Shown here piece by piece: positions 1 to 7,315 of a DNA stretch of 15,205 bases. Below the pieces are notes generated by a model. That model was given only the letters and a program-made list of their open reading frames with translations, ran no database searches and was not told where the DNA came from. The stretch is from the NCBI GenBank assembly GCA_041747075.1, contig JBGTFW010000299.1, forward strand, positions 1 through 15,205, read 5' to 3'. This DNA is from CAJQPP01 sp041747075 (GTDB taxonomy: Bacteria > Planctomycetota > Planctomycetia > Pirellulales > Pirellulaceae). Each line of letters starts with the position of its first letter. The first letter of the stretch is position 1. Position numbers and translations under genes: made by a program.

Positions 1-483
1 GTCACTTGTTTCTGGACGGCGGCCTGGTCGACGTGGCTGATCGGGTCGATGTCCGCGCACGTGCCGGAGCGGTTGCTGGAGTTGGGCGTGACGCTTTCGC
101 ATGTCGTTTTGTCAATGGTTTTCCTTGGAGCGGCGGTCGGCAAGCTGACGCCGGGTTACTGGAATGGTGACGTGCTGCACGGCATCTACTTTGAGTCCCG
201 GAATTTCTGGTTCTTCAACCTGGCGCGATCGATGCTGGGGGAGGGGGAACTTGTTCCGTTCGCCCGGTGGTATTCGCGTGGGGTGTTGGGAATGGAACTG
301 TTGTGTTCGTTGATCTGGCTAATGCCGCAACGAGTCGGATCGTTGGTAGCGCTGGCGACGTTGATCGGAATCACGGTTTTCAGTAACCCGTATCTCATTT
401 CCGTGGTCGGGTGCCTGATGGGGCTTTCGCTTGTGGGGATTCTGGTGCCGCCGCCGTCAGGTGCGGACTCCGTGCGCGTGTAA
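1..483 (+). CDS. Multi-pass membrane protein, DoxX/MauE- or HTTM-like (5' end outside window)
   Basis: The reading frame is open from the first base of the window to a TAA at 481-483. The Met codon at 49 is therefore only the first internal candidate start, and the gene is probably cut by the window edge. The visible part has about four hydrophobic segments, at roughly residues 15-32, 78-92, 97-115 and 115-132 counted from that Met. A Gly-Lys-Leu after the first segment, a Trp-Asn-Gly a few residues later and a Glu at the start of the next helix resemble DoxX/MauE and HTTM membrane proteins, but I cannot decide between these families. The function is unknown. The stop is followed by 281 noncoding bases and a separate promoter, so I infer that it is not part of the pilus operon. 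Confidence 0.6.
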   Translation, partial: VTCFWTAAWSTWLIGSMSAHVPERLLELGVTLSHVVLSMVFLGAAVGKLTPGYWNGDVLHGIYFESRNFWFFNLARSMLGEGELVPFARWYSRGVLGMELLCSLIWLMPQRVGSLVALATLIGITVFSNPYLISVVGCLMGLSLVGILVPPPSGADSVRV

Positions 484-497
484 AAAGCGCCAATCAG

Positions 498-531
498 GTG
501 TCAATCGTCCGTCAAGGCAAAGTGTCAAACG
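498..531 (+). repeat. Paired GTGTCAA direct repeats, candidate activator site
   Basis: GTGTCAATCG (498-507) and GTGTCAAACG (522-531) are near-identical copies set 24 bases apart. A third GTCAA lies between them at 511-515. They sit about 120-155 bases upstream of the -24 element at 651, within the usual range for a bacterial enhancer-binding protein site. Binding is inferred from position and repetition only. Confidence 0.35.
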
Positions 532-650
532 ACGCGTTGGCGTTTTCGCGGGGCACGGCGGTTCCCGGGAGATTTTTTCTCGCGAATTCACCGTAAATTG
601 TGCGGTTTTCGAAAGAAAGCGGTACCAGGCGAATCCGTTCCGACGGACTT

Positions 651-665
651 TGGCACTTCGCTTGC
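651..665 (+). promoter_or_regulatory. Sigma-54 (RpoN) -24/-12 promoter for the Flp pilin
   Basis: The sequence TGGCACTTCGCTTGC matches the sigma-54 consensus TGGCAC-N5-TTGC at every defined position. The invariant GG is at 652-653 and the invariant GC at 664-665, with the required 12-base register. Transcription would start near 677, giving a leader of about 88 bases before the pilin ATG at 765. Sigma-54 promoters need an AAA+ enhancer-binding activator, and none is encoded in this window. It is the only clear promoter I can see in the locus. Confidence 0.82.
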
Positions 666-764
666 TTAAGGCATCGCTTAGTAGTTTTTCGCCTTCGCGC
701 GGGTCCGTCGGACATCGTGCGGTCGGTAACCCATGTTTTTCCTACCTTTGCAGGAGACAGCAAG

Positions 765-947
765 ATGTCGAAACTGATGAATGGTTTTAATCGCTTTGTT
801 CGCGAAGAAGACGCCCCGACAATGGTCGAATACGGCCTGTTGGTCGTCGTCATCGCGTTGGTGGTTGTTGTGGCGGCGGCGACGCTCGGCACGACGATCA
901 GCGGATGGTTCGGCACCGCGGGCAGCTACGCCCCGCCGTCGAACTAG
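765..947 (+). CDS. flp: Flp-type IVb major pilin precursor (pilin 1)
   Basis: A 60-residue prepilin that should be the main structural subunit of the Tad pilus. The 17-residue leader is basic and then acidic (FVREEDA). It is followed by the Flp motif PTMVEYG, with Glu22 at +5 and Tyr23 at +6 of the predicted mature protein, and then a hydrophobic helix at about 25-43. Cleavage would fall between Ala17 and Pro18, so the usual -1 Gly is Ala. The ATG at 765 is chosen because AGGAGA (752-757) lies seven bases upstream and because the leader length is normal; starting at 600 would add 55 residues of non-pilin sequence. It is the first gene after the sigma-54 promoter and is followed by a strong hairpin, as expected for a highly expressed pilin. 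Confidence 0.93.
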   Translation: MSKLMNGFNRFVREEDAPTMVEYGLLVVVIALVVVVAAATLGTTISGWFGTAGSYAPPSN

Positions 948-978
948 CGATTGAGCGCACGACCCGTGCATGTCCGTA

Positions 979-1004
979 CCGGCCCGGCACCCTCGCCGGG
1001 CCGG
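979..1004 (+). terminator. GC-rich stem-loop between the two pilin genes
   Basis: CCGGCCCGGC (979-988) and GCCGGGCCGG (995-1004) form a perfect 10-base-pair stem around the six-base loop ACCCTC, about 31 bases after the pilin 1 stop. The following sequence, GTATTTGATTT, is T-rich but not a continuous T run. It could be a leaky terminator or a stabilising 3' structure that keeps pilin 1 transcript in excess over downstream genes. The structure is visible; the role is inferred. Confidence 0.6.
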
Positions 1005-1047
1005 GTATTTGATTTCCGTTTCTTGAGTCGCGAAATTGAGTGCCGTC

Positions 1048-1221
1048 ATGCGATGTGCGTGCAAGCGCCTGAATGATTTTATCCGGAAGGAAGAAGCGCC
1101 AACGTTTCTGGAATACGGATTGCTGGTGATTGTCATCGCGCTGGTGGTGGTGTCGGCCGCAGTTTTTTTTGGCGGCTCCGTTGCACAATTTTTTCAAAAC
1201 GCGGCCGATTACCAGCCGTGA
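1048..1221 (+). CDS. Second Flp-type pilin precursor (pilin 2)
   Basis: A 57-residue paralogue of pilin 1 with the same layout: basic/acidic leader (FIRKEEA), Flp motif PTFLEYG, and a hydrophobic helix almost identical in pattern to pilin 1. From the ATG at 1048 the leader is 17 residues, exactly as in pilin 1, with cleavage predicted between Ala17 and Pro18. This supports 1048 over the in-frame TTG at 1036. The ribosome-binding site is weak. The leader contains two cysteines (Cys3, Cys5) and the C-terminus is shorter and different from pilin 1. It may be a minor pilin or an alternative subunit. It lies past the inter-pilin hairpin, so it is probably expressed at a lower level. Confidence 0.85.
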   Translation: MRCACKRLNDFIRKEEAPTFLEYGLLVIVIALVVVSAAVFFGGSVAQFFQNAADYQP

Positions 1222-1301
1222 TTTTTCGTCGGCTCCAGTCGTCCTGGCGTCGGATTAGGTCGGGCCTGAAACTTTGCCGGACTTTCAAGGAATAAAAGGA
1301 A

Positions 1302-1868
1302 ATGGAACTGATTCCCCTGATTGTGGTTTTGTCCGGGATTGCCGTGGCATCGTTTACCGATTTCCGGCAATTCAAGGTTTACAATCTGTTGACGTTTCCC
1401 CTGTTTTTCGGCGGACTCGCCTACGGCGTGATTAACGGCGGCCTGAGCGGGCTGGGCTTTGCATTCGCCGGTGCATTCACCGGTTTCGGAATCCTCCTTA
1501 TCCCCTACCTGATGGGCGGACTGGGTGCCGGTGACGTCAAATTCGTAATGGCTGTCGGCACGTGGATCGGCGCGGGAATGCTCTTGCCGGCGATCCTCAT
1601 CGGGTGCCTCGTCGTCTTTGCGTATTACCTGATCGTCGTCGCACGGCGTCAGGGCCTCACGGGAGTCGCCCACAACGTGCAACTGATGGTCGCGAGGCTT
1701 TCCTGTTTCGGCAGAAATCTCGCGCTCAACGATCAATTCGAGACGGTTCAGTCAACCTCCAACAACATCGAGTCCGACAGCCGCGGTCGGCTTATCCCCT
1801 TTAGCGCGATGATTTCCGTCGGCATCATCATCGCGTTTATTTTCGCCAAGGTGTCAACGGGGCGGTAA
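1302..1868 (+). CDS. cpaA: Prepilin peptidase, CpaA/TadV type (A24 aspartyl protease)
   Basis: A 188-residue inner-membrane peptidase that should cleave the leaders of the Flp pilins and TadE. The two catalytic aspartates of the A24 family are visible: Asp20 after the first helix (SFTDFR) and Asp78 in the GxGD motif (GLGAGD, 73-78). About five to six hydrophobic helices surround them, the last near residues 168-184. The length is normal for the short TadV/CpaA form, which lacks the N-methyltransferase domain of PilD. A polar stretch at about 138-165 before the last helix is somewhat long. AAGGA (1287-1291) lies ten bases before the ATG. It follows the pilins and precedes cpaB, a common Tad gene order. 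Confidence 0.92.
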   Translation: MELIPLIVVLSGIAVASFTDFRQFKVYNLLTFPLFFGGLAYGVINGGLSGLGFAFAGAFTGFGILLIPYLMGGLGAGDVKFVMAVGTWIGAGMLLPAILIGCLVVFAYYLIVVARRQGLTGVAHNVQLMVARLSCFGRNLALNDQFETVQSTSNNIESDSRGRLIPFSAMISVGIIIAFIFAKVSTGR

Positions 1869-1927
1869 TCAGCGCCCGGCAACGGGAACTAATCAACATC
1901 CATTAAATCGGGAAGCGGAGTATTGAC

Positions 1928-3280
1928 ATGAGTATTCGAACATTAATCGTCGGCATCCTTGCCGGCTTTTGCGGAATTAGCGCCACCATTGGCGTGATGA
2001 CCCTTCAGCGGCCCTCCCCCTCGCGCCTGGCGACGTCGAAAATCCTCGTTGCCAAGAACAACATTGACATGGGCCAGCAGATCATTTCCACCCAGATTTC
2101 GGAAATCGACTGGAATTCGGAAGTCCTTCCTCCAGGCGCGATCGTCAAGCGCGAGGAGATCGTTGACAAGTATTGTGTGTCGCCAATCGCGGCGGGTGAA
2201 GTCATTTCCACGGCGCGGATTGCCGATAGCCCGACGACGCTGCTTCCCGCTCATGGAATGCGCGCGTTTGCCATTGAGGCCTCCTCGGCTTCCACCAACG
2301 TTGGTCGCAACCTGGTCCCTGGAAACCGGGTCGACATCATCTGGCAGACGAGCGGCAAGCTGAAAGATGGCATGGACCCAATATCCCTTCGCCTCTTGCA
2401 AAACGTCAAGATTCTCGCCGTGGGCAAGGTTCAGGGGGATCTCGACAACGCGGCCAAGTCCATCACGCTTGAGGTCAAGCCAAAAATGGACGAAAACCTG
2501 ACGTTTGCCCAGGCATTTGGCAAGCTGAGCCTTTCCCTCCGCAATCCTGGTGACATCGAGGGAGTCGAACCGATGGAGACCGTCAAGTTCAAGGACTTGC
2601 TGGAGGACATGGAAATGGAATCCAAGGTTCCGCCCGCATGGGAAACCGCCCTCAATACGCTGATGAACCGGATGGGCAACCTCGAAGATTCGTTGCGCAA
2701 GGCACCCAAAGGAACGGTGAAGCGGGAGACTCTTGAACGAATTGGCGCGGGAATGCGCGCGATCACGATCCTCACGCCGAACGAGTCATCGGGCGTCGCG
2801 GGTTTGCTCGAACCAGGCGATCGCGTCGATCTGCAATTAACGCTTGCCGAAAAGGCCGGAATGATGACGGTATTCAAGCCCGGCGTGGATGCACGCGTTC
2901 CGTCAGAAACAATTATTGAAAACATCGAGGTCCTCGCCGTCGATTCAAACATCTTCAGCGTCGATGGCGACAACGCGAACAAAGCCTCCCGCAGCGTCAC
3001 GCTGATCGTCTTTGAGAAAATGATACCGGACATCGCCCGGGCGCATGAACTGGGAACGCTCACGCTGACACTGCGCGGAACGGCCGATTCGACCGGGGCC
3101 GAACCGCGAACTGTCCTCACCGTCGATGAATTCGTGGCAAGGCATTTGCCGGTCGGCCACGCGGTCACCGACGTCGTGGTGACGCTCCCGCCGGCGACGA
3201 TCCGCACGCTCCGCGGACCCGCCGTTCAGGTGTTGCCGTTCGAAGCGAAACATCCGTCCCGTCCCGACGACTCATTGTAA
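1928..3280 (+). CDS. cpaB: Flp pilus assembly protein CpaB/RcpC with two RcpC domains
   Basis: A 450-residue periplasmic protein anchored by one N-terminal helix (about 5-25). Members of this family work with the outer-membrane secretin. A SAF domain spans about 36-99, with the ILVAKNNIDMGQ start and the AAGEVI end. It is followed by an RcpC/CpaB domain at about 109-215 (MRAFAIEAS, VPGNRVDIIW, VKILAVG, SITLEV). A second copy lies at about 275-395 (MRAITILTP, EPGDRVDLQL, IEVLAVD, RSVTLIV), after a charged linker at about 220-270. Usual CpaB proteins have one such domain and are near 250-320 residues, so this one is extended by an internal duplication. The RBS GGAG (1917-1920) is seven bases from the ATG. 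Confidence 0.9.
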   Translation: MSIRTLIVGILAGFCGISATIGVMTLQRPSPSRLATSKILVAKNNIDMGQQIISTQISEIDWNSEVLPPGAIVKREEIVDKYCVSPIAAGEVISTARIADSPTTLLPAHGMRAFAIEASSASTNVGRNLVPGNRVDIIWQTSGKLKDGMDPISLRLLQNVKILAVGKVQGDLDNAAKSITLEVKPKMDENLTFAQAFGKLSLSLRNPGDIEGVEPMETVKFKDLLEDMEMESKVPPAWETALNTLMNRMGNLEDSLRKAPKGTVKRETLERIGAGMRAITILTPNESSGVAGLLEPGDRVDLQLTLAEKAGMMTVFKPGVDARVPSETIIENIEVLAVDSNIFSVDGDNANKASRSVTLIVFEKMIPDIARAHELGTLTLTLRGTADSTGAEPRTVLTVDEFVARHLPVGHAVTDVVVTLPPATIRTLRGPAVQVLPFEAKHPSRPDDSL

Positions 3281-3419
3281 AGTCAAGAACAGGAGCGAGC
3301 CGGAAACGTGCGGATCGCGCGCCGACCACGTCCCGCCGATCTTGTCCGCGTCATTAAATGGGAAATAATTGCGGCGAATTCGTCGTTGGGAATCGAGTTT
3401 TACGGGAATCGGCAACGCA

Positions 3420-4913
3420 ATGATCTGGAAGCAACGAAAAACTGGCAAGGAGAAGCCCGGCCGGTTTGACAAGTATCACGGCGACCTGGCCGATGCGCTG
3501 CACCCCGTTGACGGCAAGGCGGGCGCAGTGCCCGTCCAATCCGATCCGACGGATAACGGAACCAGCGATTCGGTCATCTCGTCATCTCCCGGCCCGGTTG
3601 CCGCGGAAGAAGACCTGGTGGAGGCGGAGATTCAGTTCCTCAAGGACGAAATCCACCGCCGCGTTATCAACAAGGTCGATCTGACGGCGATCGGCAAGAT
3701 GCGCGACGAAGACTTGCGGCTGGAAATCCGTCGCAACGCCGAGCTGACGCTGGCCGACTCGGCCAATTTTCTCACCGCGAGCCAGCGCGAATCGTTGATC
3801 GAGGAAGTCATCGACGAGACGTTCGGCCTTGGCCCGCTCGAGCCGCTTTTTCGCGACGATTCGATCACGGACATCATGATTAACGGTGCCCGCCATGTTT
3901 ACGTCGAGCGCCAGGGACGGCTCGAACTGACCAAGGTCAAGTTCGCGAATGACGCCCACGTCGTGCGGATCATTCAGCGAATTGTCGGCGCGGTTGGCCG
4001 TCGAATCGACGAAACCAGTCCGATGGTCGACGGGAGACTCAAGGACGGCAGCCGGATCAATGCCGTCATTCCTCCGCTGGCCCTCGATGGTCCGTTAGTC
4101 TCGATTCGCCGTTTTGGCTCGAATCCGCTCCGCGAGGAAAACCTTTTGCGGAACGGTTCGATTACACCCGACATGATCGAGTTCCTCCAGGCTTGCGTCG
4201 AGGGGCGGTTGAATGTGCTGATTTCCGGAGGAACCGGTAGCGGCAAGACAACCTTGCTGAATATCCTGTCCCGTTCGATCGGCAACACGGAGCGGGTTGC
4301 CACGATCGAGGACGCGGCGGAACTGCAACTGCAGCAGAGCCACGTCATCCGCATGGAAACACGCCCACCGAACATCGAGGGGGAGGGGGAAGTCAACACG
4401 CGCGACCTGGTCAAGAACGCCCTGCGAATGCGCCCCGACCGGATCATCATTGGCGAGTGCCGCGGCCCGGAGGCCCTCGACATGCTCCAGGCAATGAACA
4501 CGGGCCATGACGGCAGCCTCACGACGGTTCACGCCAATACTCCGCGGGACGCGCTGATGCGGCTGGAGATGATGGTGGGGATGACGGGCGTTGATATTCC
4601 GATCTGGACAATTCGTCGACAGATTGCCTCGGCGATCAACATTGTTATTCAGGTGGTTCGTCTCACCGGCGGGCCGAGGAAGGTCGTGGCGATTTCGGAA
4701 ATCACGGGGATGGAAGGTGAAATCATTTCCATGCACGACATTTTCAGATTCCAGCAGACGGGATTGAACGACGACGGAATCGCCATCGGCAATTTTGAGT
4801 CAACGGGAGTTCGCCCGCACTGCGCCGATCGGCTTGAGGCCTGCGGCTTGCCATTGAACCTGGCGAAATTCGAACGGCGAACGCTTCCCGCCTGCCAGGA
4901 GGCCGCGCCGTGA
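3420..4913 (+). CDS. cpaF: Tad pilus secretion ATPase TadA/CpaF
   Basis: A 497-residue cytoplasmic hexameric ATPase that powers assembly, and perhaps retraction, of Flp pili. The N-terminal 60 or so residues are low-complexity linker. The family core starts near residue 68, with the conserved GLGPLEPLF and ITDIMINGA stretches. Walker A is GGTGSGKTT (about 270-278), followed by the TIEDAAELQL Asp-box region and the Walker B-like IIIGECRG (about 342-349). The conserved GHDGSLTTVHANTP motif follows. The start is uncertain: the ATG at 3420 is preferred, but a TTG at 3369 would add 17 residues with a closer GGGAA. It overlaps the next gene by four bases (GTGA), so TadB should be translationally coupled to it. 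Confidence 0.94.
   Translation: MIWKQRKTGKEKPGRFDKYHGDLADALHPVDGKAGAVPVQSDPTDNGTSDSVISSSPGPVAAEEDLVEAEIQFLKDEIHRRVINKVDLTAIGKMRDEDLRLEIRRNAELTLADSANFLTASQRESLIEEVIDETFGLGPLEPLFRDDSITDIMINGARHVYVERQGRLELTKVKFANDAHVVRIIQRIVGAVGRRIDETSPMVDGRLKDGSRINAVIPPLALDGPLVSIRRFGSNPLREENLLRNGSITPDMIEFLQACVEGRLNVLISGGTGSGKTTLLNILSRSIGNTERVATIEDAAELQLQQSHVIRMETRPPNIEGEGEVNTRDLVKNALRMRPDRIIIGECRGPEALDMLQAMNTGHDGSLTTVHANTPRDALMRLEMMVGMTGVDIPIWTIRRQIASAINIVIQVVRLTGGPRKVVAISEITGMEGEIISMHDIFRFQQTGLNDDGIAIGNFESTGVRPHCADRLEACGLPLNLAKFERRTLPACQEAAP
4897..4902 (+). promoter_or_regulatory. Perfect Shine-Dalgarno AGGAGG inside cpaF, sets the GTG start of tadB
   Basis: AGGAGG lies seven bases before the GTG at 4910 and within the last codons of cpaF. 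It decides in favour of the GTG start and the four-base GTGA overlap. Confidence 0.75.
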
Positions 4914-5875
4914 TTGGTATATTCATTAGCGCTTCGATTTTCCTCGCGGTGTTTCTCGGAATCTTCGCGATTAACCTGATGCTGACCGACGTCTTTAAAC
5001 AGGACCGGTCGGAGCAACTCAAGGAAATGGAAGCCGAGTTGCGAATGCAAATGCGCGAGCATGCGCGGTCGGCGGCCAGGCAGGACGAACTGGACATTCA
5101 TATTGCCGCGGCGCGTCCCCGTCCGCTGTCGATTTATGAATGGATCAAGAAGCTCCGGCAAATGACCAATCAGGCGGGCTTGCGGACCGACCCGCAAAAG
5201 ATCGCCTTTGGCGGGTTCGTTGCCGGTGCCCTTGGCGGCGTGGCGCTGTATTTTCTCACCGGCAGCCTGCTTCTCGCGCTGGCGGCGATGGGCATGGGAG
5301 TTGTTTTTCCGGTTATTTATGTCGCCCACAAGCGCAATCAGCGACTCAACATTCTCAGCGAGCAGCTTCCCGACGCCCTTGAATTGATGGCGCGCGTGAT
5401 GCGAGCCGGTCAAACAGTCCCGCAGGCCCTCAACGCCGTCGCCGACGAGTTCAAGGACCCGATCGGGACCGAGTTCGGCTTTTGCTACGAACAGCAGAAT
5501 CTCGGACTTTCACTCGAAATCGCCATGGCGAACCTTGTCGAACGGACCGGTCTAATGGAGATCAAGATTCTCGTGATGGCCATGCTGATCCAGCGGCAGG
5601 CGGGCGGAAACCTCGCTGAACTGCTTGACAAGCTTTCATCCGTCATGCGGCAACGGCATGAACTGCGGGGAACCGTCAAGGCGCTAACCGCCGAAGGACG
5701 TTTACAGGCGAGCTTTCTCGTCGGACTTCCCTTCTTTGCGTGGGTCGCCATGTTTTTTCTCAACCGTGTGTATGCCCTCAAGCTGCTGGAACACCCGACG
5801 CTGATCTACTCGACGCTGGGGCTGATGGTGATCGGCATGTTGTGGATTCGCAAGATCGTCAACTTCAGCTACTGA
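4910..5875 (+). CDS. tadB: Tad inner-membrane platform protein TadB
   Basis: A 321-residue inner-membrane protein of the GspF/T2SSF superfamily that pairs with TadC to form the platform on which the TadA/CpaF ATPase acts. One helix is at the N-terminus (about 3-24), followed by a charged, coiled-coil-like cytoplasmic stretch (about 30-65). Two helices lie at about 98-138, the T2SSF domain at about 150-275 (EQLPDALELMARVMRAGQ, the GGNLAELLDKLS region), and two helices at the C-terminus. The domain order and length are normal for TadB. The GTG start overlaps the end of cpaF and has an AGGAGG site. Confidence 0.93.
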   Translation: MIGIFISASIFLAVFLGIFAINLMLTDVFKQDRSEQLKEMEAELRMQMREHARSAARQDELDIHIAAARPRPLSIYEWIKKLRQMTNQAGLRTDPQKIAFGGFVAGALGGVALYFLTGSLLLALAAMGMGVVFPVIYVAHKRNQRLNILSEQLPDALELMARVMRAGQTVPQALNAVADEFKDPIGTEFGFCYEQQNLGLSLEIAMANLVERTGLMEIKILVMAMLIQRQAGGNLAELLDKLSSVMRQRHELRGTVKALTAEGRLQASFLVGLPFFAWVAMFFLNRVYALKLLEHPTLIYSTLGLMVIGMLWIRKIVNFSY

Positions 5876-5916
5876 CACTCCCATGTTTTTGTCAGGTTTT
5901 TGACCAGGTAGATTAA

Positions 5917-6777
5917 ATGGACCCGACCATGATGCCCGTCGTTTTTATCGCACTTTCCGTCATCGCTGTCGTCGGCGTCGTGATCGCGCTGTTGATCCGG
6001 CAACCGGCTACGGATACGGGTGGGGAAACAGCGTCGGCGGCACCCGCGCGGGCGGCAGCCGCGTCGGAAAAAAGCAAGGAAAAACTCCGCGAGAGGCTGA
6101 TCCACGCGGGTCTTTACCGGTCGAATTCGCCGGCCTGGTATTACATGACCCAAGTGCTTTTTGCCGCTGTCCCGCTGGTCGTCGGAGTTGTCGCTTACAA
6201 CCTCGGAATGATCCGGTTCAATGTGGCCATTCTCCTTGGTCTGATTTGCGGAATATCGGGTGTCATCCTTCCGGGAATCTGGCTGGATATGCGCAAGTCC
6301 AGGCGACAAACAAGTATCCGCCGCTCGATTCCTGACGCGCTGGACGTCATCACGATCTGTGTCGAGGCGGGATTGAGCCTGAGCGCGGCCATTGTCCGCG
6401 TTTCGAGGGACCTTGCGTCGACCTATCCACTGCTTGCGATGGAACTGACGATCGTCCATCGGCACATCCAGATGGGAAAGACGCCGGGCGAGGCGTTGCG
6501 AAGTTTCGCCGAGCGATTTGACTTGAGCGAACTTCGCTCGCTGTCGTCGGTGGTGACCCAATCGGAGCGCTTCGGGGCGAGCATCGCCTCGGCGCTCCGG
6601 GTCCACGGCCAAACGTTGCGGACCAAGCGAATGCAGAAAGCCCACGAAAAGGCCCAGAAGGCCGCCATCTGGATTCTCCTGCCCACGGTTTTTTGTATTT
6701 TTCCCGCATTGTTTGTGGTAATTCTCGGCCCTGCTGGCTATGATATAGCCAACCTGATTGACAACCTGGGGCAGTAG
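5917..6777 (+). CDS. tadC: Tad inner-membrane platform protein TadC
   Basis: A 286-residue GspF/T2SSF-domain protein, the second half of the TadB-TadC platform. Helices are predicted at about 7-27, 79-95, 103-122 and 249-275. The T2SSF domain at about 137-250 carries IPDALDVITICVEAG near its start and the SERFGASIASALRVHG motif near its end, both typical of TadC. An Ala-rich stretch (38-50) follows the first helix. The start at 5917 has only a loose AGGTAGA site (5906-5912). It lies 41 bases after tadB. The stop TAG at 6775-6777 is followed by a G-rich run and the tadE leader. Confidence 0.92.
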   Translation: MDPTMMPVVFIALSVIAVVGVVIALLIRQPATDTGGETASAAPARAAAASEKSKEKLRERLIHAGLYRSNSPAWYYMTQVLFAAVPLVVGVVAYNLGMIRFNVAILLGLICGISGVILPGIWLDMRKSRRQTSIRRSIPDALDVITICVEAGLSLSAAIVRVSRDLASTYPLLAMELTIVHRHIQMGKTPGEALRSFAERFDLSELRSLSSVVTQSERFGASIASALRVHGQTLRTKRMQKAHEKAQKAAIWILLPTVFCIFPALFVVILGPAGYDIANLIDNLGQ

Positions 6778-6844
6778 GGGGAGATTGTTTCAAGGCTGTT
6801 CCCGTATTTGTTGTTGCCTTGATTTTGATCGCGGGCTCGCCCAA

Positions 6845-7315
6845 ATGACTGCAATGCGCCTGAAAAATCGAATCGCCTGCTGCCAGGGCAATCACTGTTC
6901 TGCGCCTGTTCGATTGATTCGTTCCGGCGTGGCCATGCTGGAAATGGCAATCGTATTGCCGATTCTGCTTCTGCTCGTGCTGGGCATTATCGAAATGGGG
7001 CGCGTCATGATGATCAATCAGATGACGACCAATGCCTGTCGCGAAGCCTGTCGCCGTGCGATTGTTCCCGGCATGGATCACGACACCGTGATCAGCATCG
7101 TCAACGGATACCTCGACGCCAGCGGTATCAGCCAGACCGGACGCCAGGTCACGGTGCGCAATGCGAACGGTCAATCGAGCAGACTTGAGGATATTGGTTC
7201 GCATGAGCCGGTAACCATTCAGGTTCAGGCGCCTTATTCGGAAAACACGTGGGGGTTTACGTCGATCATGGGGGGAAAAGCGCTCGTAAGCCAATCCACA
7301 ATGCGCCGCGAATAG
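6845..7315 (+). CDS. tadE: TadE-like minor pilin (pseudopilin)
   Basis: A 156-residue TadE-family protein. The class III signal is clear: SG | VAMLEMAIVLPILLLL, with Gly28 at -1 and Glu33 at +5, followed by a hydrophobic helix to about residue 48 and the usual GIIEMGR. Unlike the two Flp pilins it keeps the canonical -1 Gly. The rest (about 50-156) is the periplasmic part. The ATG at 6845 is preferred; the frame stays open upstream to a TTG at 6758, overlapping tadC, but that adds a Cys-rich segment that looks untranslated. A start at the ATG at 6854 is also possible. Cys12, Cys13 and Cys18 in the leader are unusual. Confidence 0.85.
   Translation: MTAMRLKNRIACCQGNHCSAPVRLIRSGVAMLEMAIVLPILLLLVLGIIEMGRVMMINQMTTNACREACRRAIVPGMDHDTVISIVNGYLDASGISQTGRQVTVRNANGQSSRLEDIGSHEPVTIQVQAPYSENTWGFTSIMGGKALVSQSTMRRE

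Larger units (their letters stand above)
484..764. promoter_or_regulatory. Noncoding regulatory region upstream of the Flp pilin
   Basis: This 281-base gap separates the membrane-protein gene from the first pilin. It contains direct repeats (498-531), a small TCCCGGGA palindrome (563-570) next to a T run (573-578), and a sigma-54-type promoter (651-665). A leader of about 88 bases should lie between the inferred transcription start near 677 and the pilin ATG. A frame open from 600 runs into the pilin, but its upstream part has no ribosome-binding site and no pilin-like sequence, so I read the region as noncoding. Confidence 0.7.

Noticed and set aside
563..581. Possible terminator: TCCCGGGA plus a T run
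   Set aside because: The T run lies inside a weak GAGA-T5-TCTC repeat, and the CCCGGG palindrome has no loop; it does not form a convincing intrinsic terminator.
600..764. Upstream extension of the first pilin
   Set aside because: It would start before the sigma-54 promoter and add 55 non-pilin residues; the ATG at 765 has a good ribosome-binding site and gives a normal 17-residue leader.
2431..3207. 258-codon open frame on the minus strand inside cpaB
   Set aside because: It is fully antisense to a clear CpaB coding sequence, has a Ser/Arg-rich composition without family features, and mirrors the codon bias of the plus-strand gene.
3308..3471. Short GTG-started frame between cpaB and cpaF
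   Set aside because: About 53 codons with no hydrophobic or family features, and it runs into cpaF in another frame; I consider it chance.
5869..6645. 258-codon minus-strand frame over tadC
   Set aside because: It is antisense to tadC and its Arg/His/Asp-rich product matches no fold; it is a shadow of the GC-rich real gene.
6758..6844. Upstream extension of tadE from a TTG overlapping tadC
   Set aside because: The added segment is Cys-rich, unlike TadE leaders, and the G run before 6785 is too close to the next TTG to act as its ribosome-binding site.
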